From: Halospeciosus flavus
GTDB lineage: Archaea; Halobacteriota; Halobacteria; Halobacteriales; Halobacteriaceae
Assembly (NCBI RefSeq): GCF_029814175.1
Contig: NZ_CP122312.1
Location: forward strand, 558,001 to 622,000
Direction of reading: 5' to 3'
DNA length: 64,000 bases
Part shown: piece after piece, positions 6,611 to 14,753 of the stretch
Numbering within the stretch: position 1 is the stretch's first letter
Layout of the letters: each line of letters opens with the position of its first letter
Position numbers and translations under genes: made by a program
The notes under the pieces: generated by a model
Told to the model about the DNA's origin: nothing
Seen by the model: only the letters and a program-made list of their open reading frames with translations
The model's database searches: none

Positions 6611-8581
6611 TTACTCCCCCTCGAACTCGGGTTCGCGGTCGCCCATGAAGGCGGTGATGCCCTCCATGAGGTCTTCGGTGTTCATCAGTTGGCCGAACGC
6701 CTGGGCCTCGGCTTCGAGACCGGCTTCGGTGCTCTCGCGGCCGACGCGCATCGCGCGTTTCGTGTAGCGCTGGGCGATGGGCGGGCCGGCGGCGAGGTTC
6801 GTCGCGAGGTCCATCGCCTCGTCTTCGAGTTCGTCGTTCCCGACGACGCGGTTGACGAAGCCGTACTCCGCCATCGTCTCGGCGTCGAAGCGTTCGCCGG
6901 TGAAGATGATCTCCTTCGCGCGCCCCTCGCCGACGACGTGGCGGAGTCGCTGGGTGCCACCCCACCCGGGGAGGAGTCCGAGGTTGTGTTCGGGTTGGCC
7001 GAACGTCGAGCGGACGCTCGCGACGCGGAGGTCCGCGCAGGTGGCGAGTTCCATGCCGCCGCCGAGGCAGTAGCCGTCGATGCCCGCGACGACCGGGTGG
7101 TCGGACTCTTCGAGGCGGCCGAAGACGCGCTGGCCCTTCCGTGAGAGTTCGACGGCGTCGACGGGGTCGGCGCTGCCGGCCATGCTCTGGACGTCCGCGC
7201 CCGCGGAGAAGGCTTCCGACCCCGCGCCCGTGACGAGGATCGCGCGCACGGCGTCGTCGGCTTCGAGCACGTCGACCGCCGTCTCGAACTCGTCGAGGAG
7301 TTCCTCGCTGATGGTGTTCATCCGGTGTTGGCGGTCGAGTTCGACGTGGCCGACGCGCCCCTCGACGTCGACCGAGACGGTGTTGAACGACTGCTCGATG
7401 CCCTCCTCGCTCACTTCGTGGTGGAAGTACTCCCCACTGGTCGCGAGGTGGACGAGGTGTTCGTTGGCGGCGTAGCGGGCCGCCCCCGTCGTGTTGTGTC
7501 GGTCCGCGAGCGTCTCGTAGAGGTCGAGGAGTCCGTGCTCGTCGGCGAGTTTCGCGGGTCCTTCGGGGAAACCGGCGCCGAGCATCAGCGCCTCGTCGAT
7601 CACTTCGGGTTCGGCGACGTCGGCGTCGACGAGTTTGGCCACCTCGTTGGCCATCACGGCGACGAGTCGCGACTCGACGTCCTCGCGGCCGGCGTTCGTC
7701 GGAATCTCGGGTTCGCTCTCCTCGTAGTCGTAGAAGCCCTCGCCCACTTTCTGCCCGAGTTCACCGGCGTCGGCTTTCTCTTCGAGGAGCGGGCAGGGTT
7801 CGTAGGCGTCGCCGAGGACCTCGTGCATGTAGTGGAGGACGTCGACGGCGATGTCGATGCCGACCTGGTCGGCGAGTTCGAAGGCGCCCATCGGCAGTCC
7901 CACGTCGTACTTGACGGTGCTGTCGACCTCGTCGATGGTCGCGTCACCCTCGTGGACCATCCACGCCGCCTCGTTGAGGAGCGGGATGAGCACCCGATTG
8001 ACGACGAATCCGGGTTCGTCCTCGTGGACGCGAACCGGCGTCTTCCCCATGGCGCGGGCGAGGTCTTCGGTGAGTTCGAGCGTCTCCTCGTGCGTGTGCG
8101 CGCCCGAGATGACCTCGACGAGTTGCATCCGGATGGGCGGGTTGAAGAAGTGCATCCCGCAGAACTGCTCGGGCCGGTCCGTCACCTCGGAGAGTTCCGT
8201 GACGGACAGCGAAGAGGTGTTGGTCGCGAAGACGGCGTCGTCGGGGGCGTGCTGTTCGACCTCCCGGTAGACGTTCTTCTTGAGGTCCATCTTCTCCGGG
8301 ACGGTCTCGACGACGAACTCCGCGTCGCCGACCGCCGCCTCCAGGTCGACCAGCGGGGTGACGCGGGCGAGGGCGGCCTCGGCCTCGTCGTGGGAGATCT
8401 GATCGTTGTCGGCGAGTTTCTCGAGCGACCACTCGATCTGTTCGTACCCCTGCTGGACGAACTCTTCTTTGATGTCGCGGAGGGTCACGTCGAACCCGGC
8501 GAGTGCGGCGACTTCGGCGATACCGTGGCCCATGCTCCCGGCTCCGAGCACGGCGATGGTCTCGATGTCCTCGACGTCCAT
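6611..8581 (-). CDS. 3-hydroxyacyl-CoA dehydrogenase/enoyl-CoA hydratase fusion
   Basis: 656 residues from ATG at 8581. The N-terminal half is a 3-hydroxyacyl-CoA dehydrogenase: NAD-binding GAGSMGHGIAEVAAL near residue 11, then HFFNPP and the helical dimer domain with KVGEGFYDY. Residues from about 410 form a crotonase domain with FSAGADVQSM (oxyanion hole), GGGMELATCADLR and a Glu-containing QPEHNLGLLPGWGG. The order dehydrogenase-hydratase is the archaeal arrangement, opposite to bacterial FadB. It would catalyse two consecutive steps of fatty-acid beta-oxidation. Stands alone. Confidence 0.92.
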   Translation of the reverse strand: MDVEDIETIAVLGAGSMGHGIAEVAALAGFDVTLRDIKEEFVQQGYEQIEWSLEKLADNDQISHDEAEAALARVTPLVDLEAAVGDAEFVVETVPEKMDLKKNVYREVEQHAPDDAVFATNTSSLSVTELSEVTDRPEQFCGMHFFNPPIRMQLVEVISGAHTHEETLELTEDLARAMGKTPVRVHEDEPGFVVNRVLIPLLNEAAWMVHEGDATIDEVDSTVKYDVGLPMGAFELADQVGIDIAVDVLHYMHEVLGDAYEPCPLLEEKADAGELGQKVGEGFYDYEESEPEIPTNAGREDVESRLVAVMANEVAKLVDADVAEPEVIDEALMLGAGFPEGPAKLADEHGLLDLYETLADRHNTTGAARYAANEHLVHLATSGEYFHHEVSEEGIEQSFNTVSVDVEGRVGHVELDRQHRMNTISEELLDEFETAVDVLEADDAVRAILVTGAGSEAFSAGADVQSMAGSADPVDAVELSRKGQRVFGRLEESDHPVVAGIDGYCLGGGMELATCADLRVASVRSTFGQPEHNLGLLPGWGGTQRLRHVVGEGRAKEIIFTGERFDAETMAEYGFVNRVVGNDELEDEAMDLATNLAAGPPIAQRYTKRAMRVGRESTEAGLEAEAQAFGQLMNTEDLMEGITAFMGDREPEFEGE

Positions 8582-8687
8582 ACGGTGACGTGCCCGCGGC
8601 AGCGGATTGAAGGTTTTCCCCGACGAAGTCGGGCGGGCATTAGACTCATCCACCCTCCCTTCGATGCTCCGAGTGGACTCCCCACCC

Positions 8688-9080
8688 ATGACCATGCTCG
8701 TAGACGCAGTCCGTCGACACGCGGAGTACGAGTCGGACGAGGAAGCCCGCGACGCGGTCGAGGCGGTCCTCGCCGCACTCGACCGCCGTATCGCGAAGGG
8801 AGAGGTGCAAGACCTGGTCGAGGCCCTCCCCCAGAAGTGGGAGGTGCCCGACCGCGAGGAGGTACCCGAGGAGGCGACCCCGCTCGACCAGGACGAGTTC
8901 GTCGAGTACGTCGCCGAGCGTGCGGGCGTCGACCGCGAGCGCGCGTACGACTACGTCGAAAGCGTCTTCGGCGGGATGGCCGACGTCGCGCCCGAGGAGT
9001 TCGACCGGGCGGCTACGCAGTTCTCGCCCGACTACGAGCGCCTGCTCGTCGACGTGGACATCGAGGTCTCGCTGGAGTAG
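8688..9080 (+). CDS. DUF2267 domain protein (first copy)
   Basis: 130 residues from ATG at 8688; ATG 8694 is also possible and upstream residues in frame are not conserved-looking. The pattern ARDAVEAVLAALDRRIAKGEVQDLVEALPQKW followed by DEFVEYVAERAGVDRERAYDYVESVF is typical of DUF2267, helical proteins of unknown function often found near stress genes. A second member is encoded at 54349-54747. Divergent from the beta-oxidation gene, with about 106 bases between starts. Confidence 0.8.
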   Translation: MTMLVDAVRRHAEYESDEEARDAVEAVLAALDRRIAKGEVQDLVEALPQKWEVPDREEVPEEATPLDQDEFVEYVAERAGVDRERAYDYVESVFGGMADVAPEEFDRAATQFSPDYERLLVDVDIEVSLE

Positions 9081-9143
9081 CGTCGCGACGTCCGGTCCCT
9101 CGGGGCCACGAATCTTGAAGCCGTCCGGAGGCGAAGGTGGCCC

Positions 9144-9611
9144 ATGGACCGTTCCGTCCCCGTTTCGTTCGCCCTCCTCGGTCTCTTGCTCGGCGCCGAG
9201 TCACAACTCGCCGGCTACGCCCCCGTCTTCCTCCCCAGTGCGACGGCGTTGCGCGTCGGTCTCTTCCTCGGTCTCCTCGGCTTCGTGACCTTCCTCGTCG
9301 GGACCGTCGGGGCGGTCGTCCTCGGGTGGTGGACCGCGCCCCGCGACTCGCTCCCCGACGAGTACGGCGAGTTCACGCTCGTCGTCGGTGTCTCGTACGG
9401 TGTCGGCGCGCTCGTCGGAGCGGGACTCGCACTCGTAGCGGTCCCCATCTCCATCGCCGGTGCGTTCCTCGGCCTCCTGGTGAGTGTCGGCTACCACGTC
9501 CTGACGGGCGCCGTCTCGACGGCGTTCCTCGCGCTCGCCGGCGCTGCGGTCGGCTACTTCGGTCGCGTCGACGCGGGGACCGGCGCTCCCGAACGCGAGC
9601 GAAAGACGTAG
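9144..9611 (+). CDS. Haloarchaeal membrane protein, function unknown
   Basis: 155 residues with four hydrophobic segments (about 6-28, 38-62, 80-103, 110-140) separated by short loops; PRDSLPDEYGEF is the only longer polar loop. Gly/Ala/Val-rich, no recognisable motif. Followed 24 bases later by the AlkA-type glycosylase on the same strand, so they may share a transcript. Confidence 0.7.
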   Translation: MDRSVPVSFALLGLLLGAESQLAGYAPVFLPSATALRVGLFLGLLGFVTFLVGTVGAVVLGWWTAPRDSLPDEYGEFTLVVGVSYGVGALVGAGLALVAVPISIAGAFLGLLVSVGYHVLTGAVSTAFLALAGAAVGYFGRVDAGTGAPERERKT

Positions 9612-9635
9612 TTCCGCCGACGCCTAGAGTCGAAC

Positions 9636-10229
9636 GTGACCGACACGGACGACGCCGCCTACGAGTTCCTGCGCGACGACGACCTGCTCGGACCGGTCGT
9701 CGCGGAACACGGCCCGCTGACCATCGAACCGGCAGACGACTTCTTCGAGCGCTTCGTCACCTCCATCACCAACCAGCAGGTGTCGATGGCGGCCGCGGCG
9801 TCCATCCGCGAGTCGCTCTTCGACGCGGTCGAGGTGACGCCGGAAGGAATCCTCGCCGCCGACGACGAGACGCTCCGCGAGGCGGGACTCTCGTCACAGA
9901 AGACCCGATACGTGAACAACGTCGCCGAGGCGTTCGTCGAGCGCGGCTACTCGAAGGAGTACTTCGAGGGGATGGACGACGACACCGTCCGCGCGGAACT
10001 CACGTCCATCACGGGCGTCGGCGAGTGGACCGCGGACGTCCAGCTCGTGTTCTCGCTGGGGCGCGAGGACGTCTTCCCCGTGGGCGACCTCGGTATCAGG
10101 AAAGGGATGTACGTCGTCCTCGGCGACGACGACTACACCCGCGGTGAGTTGCGGGAGGCGGCCGAGCGGTGGTCGCCGTACCGCTCCTACGCGAGTCGGT
10201 ACCTCTGGCGCGTCGAAGACGAGTACTGA
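9636..10229 (+). CDS. HhH-GPD DNA glycosylase, AlkA/Mag type
   Basis: 197 residues, GTG start at 9636. It contains SITNQQVSMAAA near 43, helix-hairpin-helix LTSITGVGEWTADV (about 122-135) and PVGDLGIRKG with catalytic Asp151, the signature of 3-methyladenine DNA glycosylase II. No Fe-S cysteine cluster is present, unlike endonuclease III. It should remove alkylated bases in base-excision repair. An OGG1-type relative is encoded at 51811-52698. Confidence 0.9.
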   Translation: MTDTDDAAYEFLRDDDLLGPVVAEHGPLTIEPADDFFERFVTSITNQQVSMAAAASIRESLFDAVEVTPEGILAADDETLREAGLSSQKTRYVNNVAEAFVERGYSKEYFEGMDDDTVRAELTSITGVGEWTADVQLVFSLGREDVFPVGDLGIRKGMYVVLGDDDYTRGELREAAERWSPYRSYASRYLWRVEDEY

Positions 10230-10327
10230 GCGGCCGGTACTTCGGTTCCTCGACGTTCCGACGTTCCAACCAGTCCGGGCCGGGTGAGGGTGGCGCTTCT
10301 TACGGCGTCGTGGCGAACACGTAGACG

Positions 10328-10588
10328 ATGGCCGAGGCGTGGCTCTGGTACTTCGCACTCATGGTGGGGACCGCGTGGGTCGGGTACGTGCTCGCCCGGG
10401 AGTACGACGGGGTCCTCAGACCCTTCTACGAGCGCGGGAGCATCCTCCTGTGGCTCGGTCGGGCCGTGCTCGTCGTCGGGTGGCTCGTCTACTTCGCGAA
10501 GATGGGGTCGGACGGATTGCTCGGCGGCGTCGTCGTCGCGGTCCTCGCGGGCGCGTACGCCCGATTTGCCGCGACCGACGAGTCCTGA
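10328..10588 (+). CDS. Small membrane protein, function unknown
   Basis: 86 residues with three probable transmembrane helices (about 4-22, 40-58, 63-80) and the loop LAREYDGVLRPFYERGS. No family recognised. It ends at the base immediately before the stop codon of the convergent RimK gene. Confidence 0.65.
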   Translation: MAEAWLWYFALMVGTAWVGYVLAREYDGVLRPFYERGSILLWLGRAVLVVGWLVYFAKMGSDGLLGGVVVAVLAGAYARFAATDES

Positions 10589-11923
10589 CTACTCTTCGTT
10601 CGCTTCGGGGGCTTCCTCTTCTTCGACCGTCCGACCGACGTCGACCTGGTAGTGTTTGAGGATGTCGCGGCCGAGGATCATCGGGTAGGACATGTGGCTG
10701 CGGTCTTCGAGGCTGGCCGCGACGGTGTGGCGGTCACCGCCGATGCCGACGACGATGTCGACGACCGGGCGGGACTTGCCCTTCTTGACGCTGCCCGATC
10801 GGACCTTCGTCATGCTCTTGATGGGGCCGGCGCCGATTTTGGCGGCGAGGCGGGTGTCGATGCTCGTCCGCGAGGCGCCGGTGTCGGACTTCGCGACGAC
10901 GCGCTCGCTGCCGGAGGTCCCGCTGAGGACGACCTCTTCGGTGTAGCCGATGGGCTTGGGTTCGGTCGTCGTGTCGGGGAGCGCACGCTTGGGGATGCCG
11001 GTCGGCCGGGAGTCGTCGAGGGTGCCCGAGAGGCGTTCGACCTCCGCGGGGTCGACGGTGCCGCCGGCGCGCTCGATAGCGAGTTGGGCGATGTAGGGGG
11101 CGGGACTCGTCCCCGTCGCCTCGAACAGACCCTTGAAGCCCGCGGTGGGGTTCACTTCGAGGACGTAGAAACCGTCGTCGCCCTCGACGAGGTCGACGCC
11201 CGCGTAGTCGAGTCCGAGCACGTCGGAGGCGTCGAGCGCCATCTCGACGGCCGTGTCGGGGAGGTCGCTGACGCCCTCGACGGCGCCGCCGAGCGCGACG
11301 TTCGTCCGCCAGTCGTTATCGGGGGCGTAGCGGCGCATCGACCCGACGATCTCGTCGCCGACGACGTAGATACGGAGGTCGCGGTGGCGGTCCTCGTCGC
11401 GGTCGATGAGACTCTGGAGGAAGGCGTAGCGCTCGCCGACGATGGGCGTGACGTTCTCCTCGCCGGAGATCTTCCACGTCCCGCCGCCGTGCGTCCCGAT
11501 GGCGGTCTTGTAGACGACCTCCTCGCCGTACTTCGCCTTCGAGTCGTTGAGGATGTCGGCGTCGAGTGCGAGCAGGGCGTCGGGGACACGGATGTCGTTG
11601 TTCGCGAGTTCCGTCGCGGCCGCGAACTTGTGGAACGCGGTCAGGACGTTCGTCGGACGGTTGAGCATCGGCCGGACGCCCTCGAAGGTCTTCGCGAGCC
11701 CCAGCAGTTCGCAGGGCTGTTCGGTGTTCGAGAGGAGCATCCGGTTGGCGATGATGTCGACGTTCGGCGTGAGTGAGACCTGCCCGTCCTCGATCTCGAC
11801 CGCGACGTTCTCCTCGCGGAGCCACCGTCCCTCGTGACCCAGCGCCTCGACCGCGTTGAGAATCGCTTTCGTCTCCTTGCTGTTGTGTAGGCTCAACACG
11901 CCCACCGAAGCCGTATCGCTCAT
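10589..11923 (-). CDS. RimK-type alpha-L-glutamate ligase fused to a retropepsin-like zinc protease domain
   Basis: 444 residues. Residues ~1-300 are an ATP-grasp ligase of the RimK/LysX group: GTHGGGTW (nucleotide loop), LRIYVVGDEIVGSMRR, and metal-binding VLEVNPTAGFKG. Residues ~325-435 match the ATP-dependent zinc protease/RimB-like domain with KSDTGASRTSID, the Asp-containing aspartyl-protease-like motif, and YPMILGRDIL. Ligase and protease are separate genes in many bacteria. The C-terminus is acidic. The gene is divergent from an AstE/ASPA deacylase (114 bases between starts), a neighbour I recall from other prokaryotes. Target unknown; post-translational glutamylation or a small peptide is possible. 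Confidence 0.85.
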   Translation of the reverse strand: MSDTASVGVLSLHNSKETKAILNAVEALGHEGRWLREENVAVEIEDGQVSLTPNVDIIANRMLLSNTEQPCELLGLAKTFEGVRPMLNRPTNVLTAFHKFAAATELANNDIRVPDALLALDADILNDSKAKYGEEVVYKTAIGTHGGGTWKISGEENVTPIVGERYAFLQSLIDRDEDRHRDLRIYVVGDEIVGSMRRYAPDNDWRTNVALGGAVEGVSDLPDTAVEMALDASDVLGLDYAGVDLVEGDDGFYVLEVNPTAGFKGLFEATGTSPAPYIAQLAIERAGGTVDPAEVERLSGTLDDSRPTGIPKRALPDTTTEPKPIGYTEEVVLSGTSGSERVVAKSDTGASRTSIDTRLAAKIGAGPIKSMTKVRSGSVKKGKSRPVVDIVVGIGGDRHTVAASLEDRSHMSYPMILGRDILKHYQVDVGRTVEEEEAPEANEE

Positions 11924-12037
11924 AGTGTCTCGTCACACGGCGCCGATAAAACGATGCCGGATACTCGCGAGAGAGTGGACCGGGTCGGCCAGCGAGTTCC
12001 CCGACGGTCTTTTCCCGTCGCCGAGCGGAGAGGGGGT

Positions 12038-13066
12038 ATGGCTGACGCCGAGGGGGCGTTCACGTACAACGGCGGTCGTGTCGACCCCGGCGAGACGCAG
12101 AACCTCCGGTACAGTATCAGCGAGACGTACCTCGGCGACCCCGTCCGTGTTCCCGTCACCATCGTCAACGGTGAGGAACCGGGTCCGACGATGTTCCTCT
12201 CCGCCGCCGCGCACGGCGACGAACTCAACGGCATCGAGGTGGTCCGGGAGGTGGCCCAGGAGTGGGAACACCGCAACCTCCACGGGACGCTCGTCTGTCT
12301 GCCCGTCCTGAACGTGCTGGGCTTCCTCGCCCAGCAGCGCTACCTCCCCGTCTACGACCGAGACCTCAACCGCTCGTTCCCCGGAAAGCCGGGCAGCACG
12401 AGCGCCAAGCGGGTCGCCCACCAACTCTTCCAGAACTTCATCGAACCCTGCGACTTCGGCCTCGACTTCCACACGTCGACGCGCGGGCGCTCGAACATGC
12501 TCCACGTCCGCGGCGACATGGACGACCAGGGGACCGCGCGCCTCGCCCGCTCGTTCGGCGCGAACGTCATCCTCGACAGCCAGGGACCGACCGGCACGCT
12601 CCGGCGCGAGGCCAGCGAGGCAGGCGTCCCGACCATCACTATCGAGATGGGTGAGGCCCACCGCTTCCAGCGGCGGTTCATCGACGCCGCGCTCGACGGC
12701 GTCGCGAGCGTGATGGCCGAGTACGGTCTCCACCCGGCCGAACCGGTCAACTGGCCGGGGTGGCGTACCGTCATCGAGAAGGGCGAGAAGACGTGGCTGC
12801 GCGCGGACGCGGGCGGTCTCGTCGAGACCCACTACGAACAGGGCGACCTCGTCGAAGCCGGGGAGGTGGTCTGCTCCATCACGAACCCGTTCAAGACCGA
12901 CAGCGTCGACGTCGAGGCACCCTTCACCGGGTTGCTCGTCGGCGTCCTCGAGAACCCGGTCGTCTACCCGGGTAACCCCATCTGCCACCTCGTCGAACTC
13001 GGCGAGGAGATACAGCGGGCGTACCTCCGGAATCGGACCGGTACGATGCCCGAGCGGCCGAGTTGA
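12038..13066 (+). CDS. Succinylglutamate desuccinylase/aspartoacylase family protein (second copy)
   Basis: 342 residues from ATG at 12038. Zinc-binding [12 protein letters not shown] (His59, Glu62) and GLDFHTS, plus [10 protein letters not shown], define the AstE/ASPA family. After about residue 250 there is a beta-rich domain ([15 protein letters not shown]) resembling a biotinyl-lipoyl-like fold, common in deacylases of this subgroup. The gene faces the RimK-protease fusion across a shared promoter region, so it probably processes the same product, for example by removing an acyl group from it. Confidence 0.87.
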   Translation: MADAEGAFTYNGGRVDPGETQNLRYSISETYLGDPVRVPVTIVNGEEPGPTMFLSAAAHGDELNGIEVVREVAQEWEHRNLHGTLVCLPVLNVLGFLAQQRYLPVYDRDLNRSFPGKPGSTSAKRVAHQLFQNFIEPCDFGLDFHTSTRGRSNMLHVRGDMDDQGTARLARSFGANVILDSQGPTGTLRREASEAGVPTITIEMGEAHRFQRRFIDAALDGVASVMAEYGLHPAEPVNWPGWRTVIEKGEKTWLRADAGGLVETHYEQGDLVEAGEVVCSITNPFKTDSVDVEAPFTGLLVGVLENPVVYPGNPICHLVELGEEIQRAYLRNRTGTMPERPS

Positions 13067-13131
13067 GGGGTGTGGCAACCTGCGCCTCGCTTAGTAACTA
13101 CTATGTGCGGAGGGTCCCCACCCTCGAACGT

Positions 13132-13530
13132 ATGAGTCAGTCGTACGACCGGGGCCTCGTCGAGGACTTCGGCCGGTGGCGGGAGTTTTCCGCCGGCATG
13201 TGGGCTTGGATCTTTCACAAGTTCACGGGTTGGGTCCTCATCGGGTACCTGTTCACCCACATCTCGGTATTGAGTACGGCTCTCAGCGGTGCGGAGGCGT
13301 ACACGACGACCCTCCACACCCTCGAGAGTCTGCTCGTGGTGCGCGTCCTCGAGGTCGGTCTCCTCGCGGTCGCCGTCTTCCACATCCTGAACGGCATCAG
13401 ACTTCTCTTCATCGACCTCGGGATCGGTCTCGACCTCGAGACGGAGAAGAAGAGCTTCTACGCGTCGCTGATCCTCACCGGGATCATCGTCGTCGCGAGC
13501 GTTCCGACGTTCCTCGCGGGGGTGGCCTGA
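13132..13530 (+). CDS. sdhC: Succinate dehydrogenase cytochrome b subunit
   Basis: 132 residues from ATG at 13132. Three hydrophobic segments (about 26-48, 70-95, 108-130). [15 protein letters not shown] and [12 protein letters not shown] carry His residues placed for haem b ligation, as in complex II membrane anchors. First gene of a four-gene operon; the stop is 2 bases before sdhD. The T/A-rich CTTAGTAACTA at 13089-13099 is a plausible promoter element, about 33 bases upstream. Confidence 0.92.
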   Translation: MSQSYDRGLVEDFGRWREFSAGMWAWIFHKFTGWVLIGYLFTHISVLSTALSGAEAYTTTLHTLESLLVVRVLEVGLLAVAVFHILNGIRLLFIDLGIGLDLETEKKSFYASLILTGIIVVASVPTFLAGVA

Positions 13531-13532
13531 CG

Positions 13533-13895
13533 ATGGCCGAGCGCCACTCCTCGTTCAACTACGGGAGTACCCTGTGGTTCCTCCAGCGCGTCACCGCGGC
13601 GTTCCTCGTCGTGGTGCTGGCGTTCCACTTCTTCCTCCTGCACTTCGTCAACCACGCCTACGAGATCACGTTCGCGGGCAGCCAGTTCCGCATGCAGCAA
13701 CTCGGCTACTTCGCGACGATGATCCTCTTCCTCGGGACGGCGACGTTCCACGGGACGAACGGCATCTACAACGCCCTCATCAACCAGGGCATCGACGGGA
13801 CGCAGAAGACGGCGGCCAAGTGGATCCTGGTCGTCGCCGGCGTCCTCCTCTTCGTCCAGGGGATTCGTGTCGCACTCGCCTTCACGGGGGTCTAA
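13533..13895 (+). CDS. sdhD: Succinate dehydrogenase membrane anchor subunit
   Basis: 120 residues, three transmembrane helices. QRVTAAFLVVVLAFHFFLLHFVNH and ATFHGTNGIYNAL contain His residues likely to contribute to haem or quinone sites. It lies between sdhC (2-base gap) and sdhB (9-base gap), the order used by haloarchaea. Confidence 0.92.
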   Translation: MAERHSSFNYGSTLWFLQRVTAAFLVVVLAFHFFLLHFVNHAYEITFAGSQFRMQQLGYFATMILFLGTATFHGTNGIYNALINQGIDGTQKTAAKWILVVAGVLLFVQGIRVALAFTGV

Positions 13896-13904
13896 CTCCA
13901 ACTC

Positions 13905-14750
13905 ATGAGCACGCAAGAACCCGAATCCGGTACCGAATCGCCGCAGGCGCAGCGTCTCGAACGCAAAGAACAGCGCAAACAAGAGCGCGAGGCCGCCGAG
14001 TCGGAGGCGGCCGCCGAGGTGGAGGGGAAGACTGTCACGCTGAAGGTCTTCCGCTACGACCCCGAGATCGCGGACAAACAAGAGCCGCGTTTCGACACGT
14101 TCCACGTTCCCTTCGAGGAGGGGATGACCGTCCTCGACGCACTCATCTACGCACGCGACCAGTTCGACTCGTCGCTGACGTTCCGCCACTCCTGCCGGCA
14201 GGCGGTGTGTGGCTCCGACGCGCTGTTCATCAACGGGAGCCAGCGACTCGGCTGTCAGACGCAGATCTCCGACCTGAACAACTCCGAGGTCGTCCGCGTC
14301 GAGCCACTCCCCCACCGCGACGTCGTCAAGGACCTCGTCGTGGACATGGAGCACTTCTACGAGCAGATGCACGCCGTCGACCCGTTCTTCGACCCGGACG
14401 AGGAACCCGACGGCGAGCAACTCCAGTCCCGCGAGAACCGCGAGAAGGTCAAGATGTCGACGCGGTGTATCTGGTGTGGGGCCTGTATGTCCTCCTGTAA
14501 CATCGCCGCGGGCGACAACGAGTACCTCGGCCCGGCGGCCATCAACAAGGCCTACCGCTTCTACTTCGACGAACGCGAGGGCGAGGAGAAACAGCAGGAG
14601 CGTCTAGAGATCATCGAACAGGAACACGGCGTCTGGCGCTGTCAGACGCAGTTCTCCTGTACGACGGTCTGTCCGAAGGACATTCCGCTCACCGAGCACA
14701 TCCAGGAGCTGAAACGCGAAGCGGTCAAGTCTAACCTGAAGTTCTGGTAA
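13905..14750 (+). CDS. sdhB: Succinate dehydrogenase iron-sulfur subunit
   Basis: 281 residues. An unusually long acidic/basic N-terminal leader (about 45 residues, Gln/Arg/Glu rich) precedes the ferredoxin domain. CRQAVCGSDAL with a later LGC ligates the [2Fe-2S] centre; CIWCGACMSSCNIA and CQTQFSCTTVCPKDIP provide ligands for the [4Fe-4S] and third clusters. Electrons pass from SdhA through these to quinone. Three bases separate it from sdhA. Confidence 0.95.
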   Translation: MSTQEPESGTESPQAQRLERKEQRKQEREAAESEAAAEVEGKTVTLKVFRYDPEIADKQEPRFDTFHVPFEEGMTVLDALIYARDQFDSSLTFRHSCRQAVCGSDALFINGSQRLGCQTQISDLNNSEVVRVEPLPHRDVVKDLVVDMEHFYEQMHAVDPFFDPDEEPDGEQLQSRENREKVKMSTRCIWCGACMSSCNIAAGDNEYLGPAAINKAYRFYFDEREGEEKQQERLEIIEQEHGVWRCQTQFSCTTVCPKDIPLTEHIQELKREAVKSNLKFW

Positions 14751-14753
14751 ACT

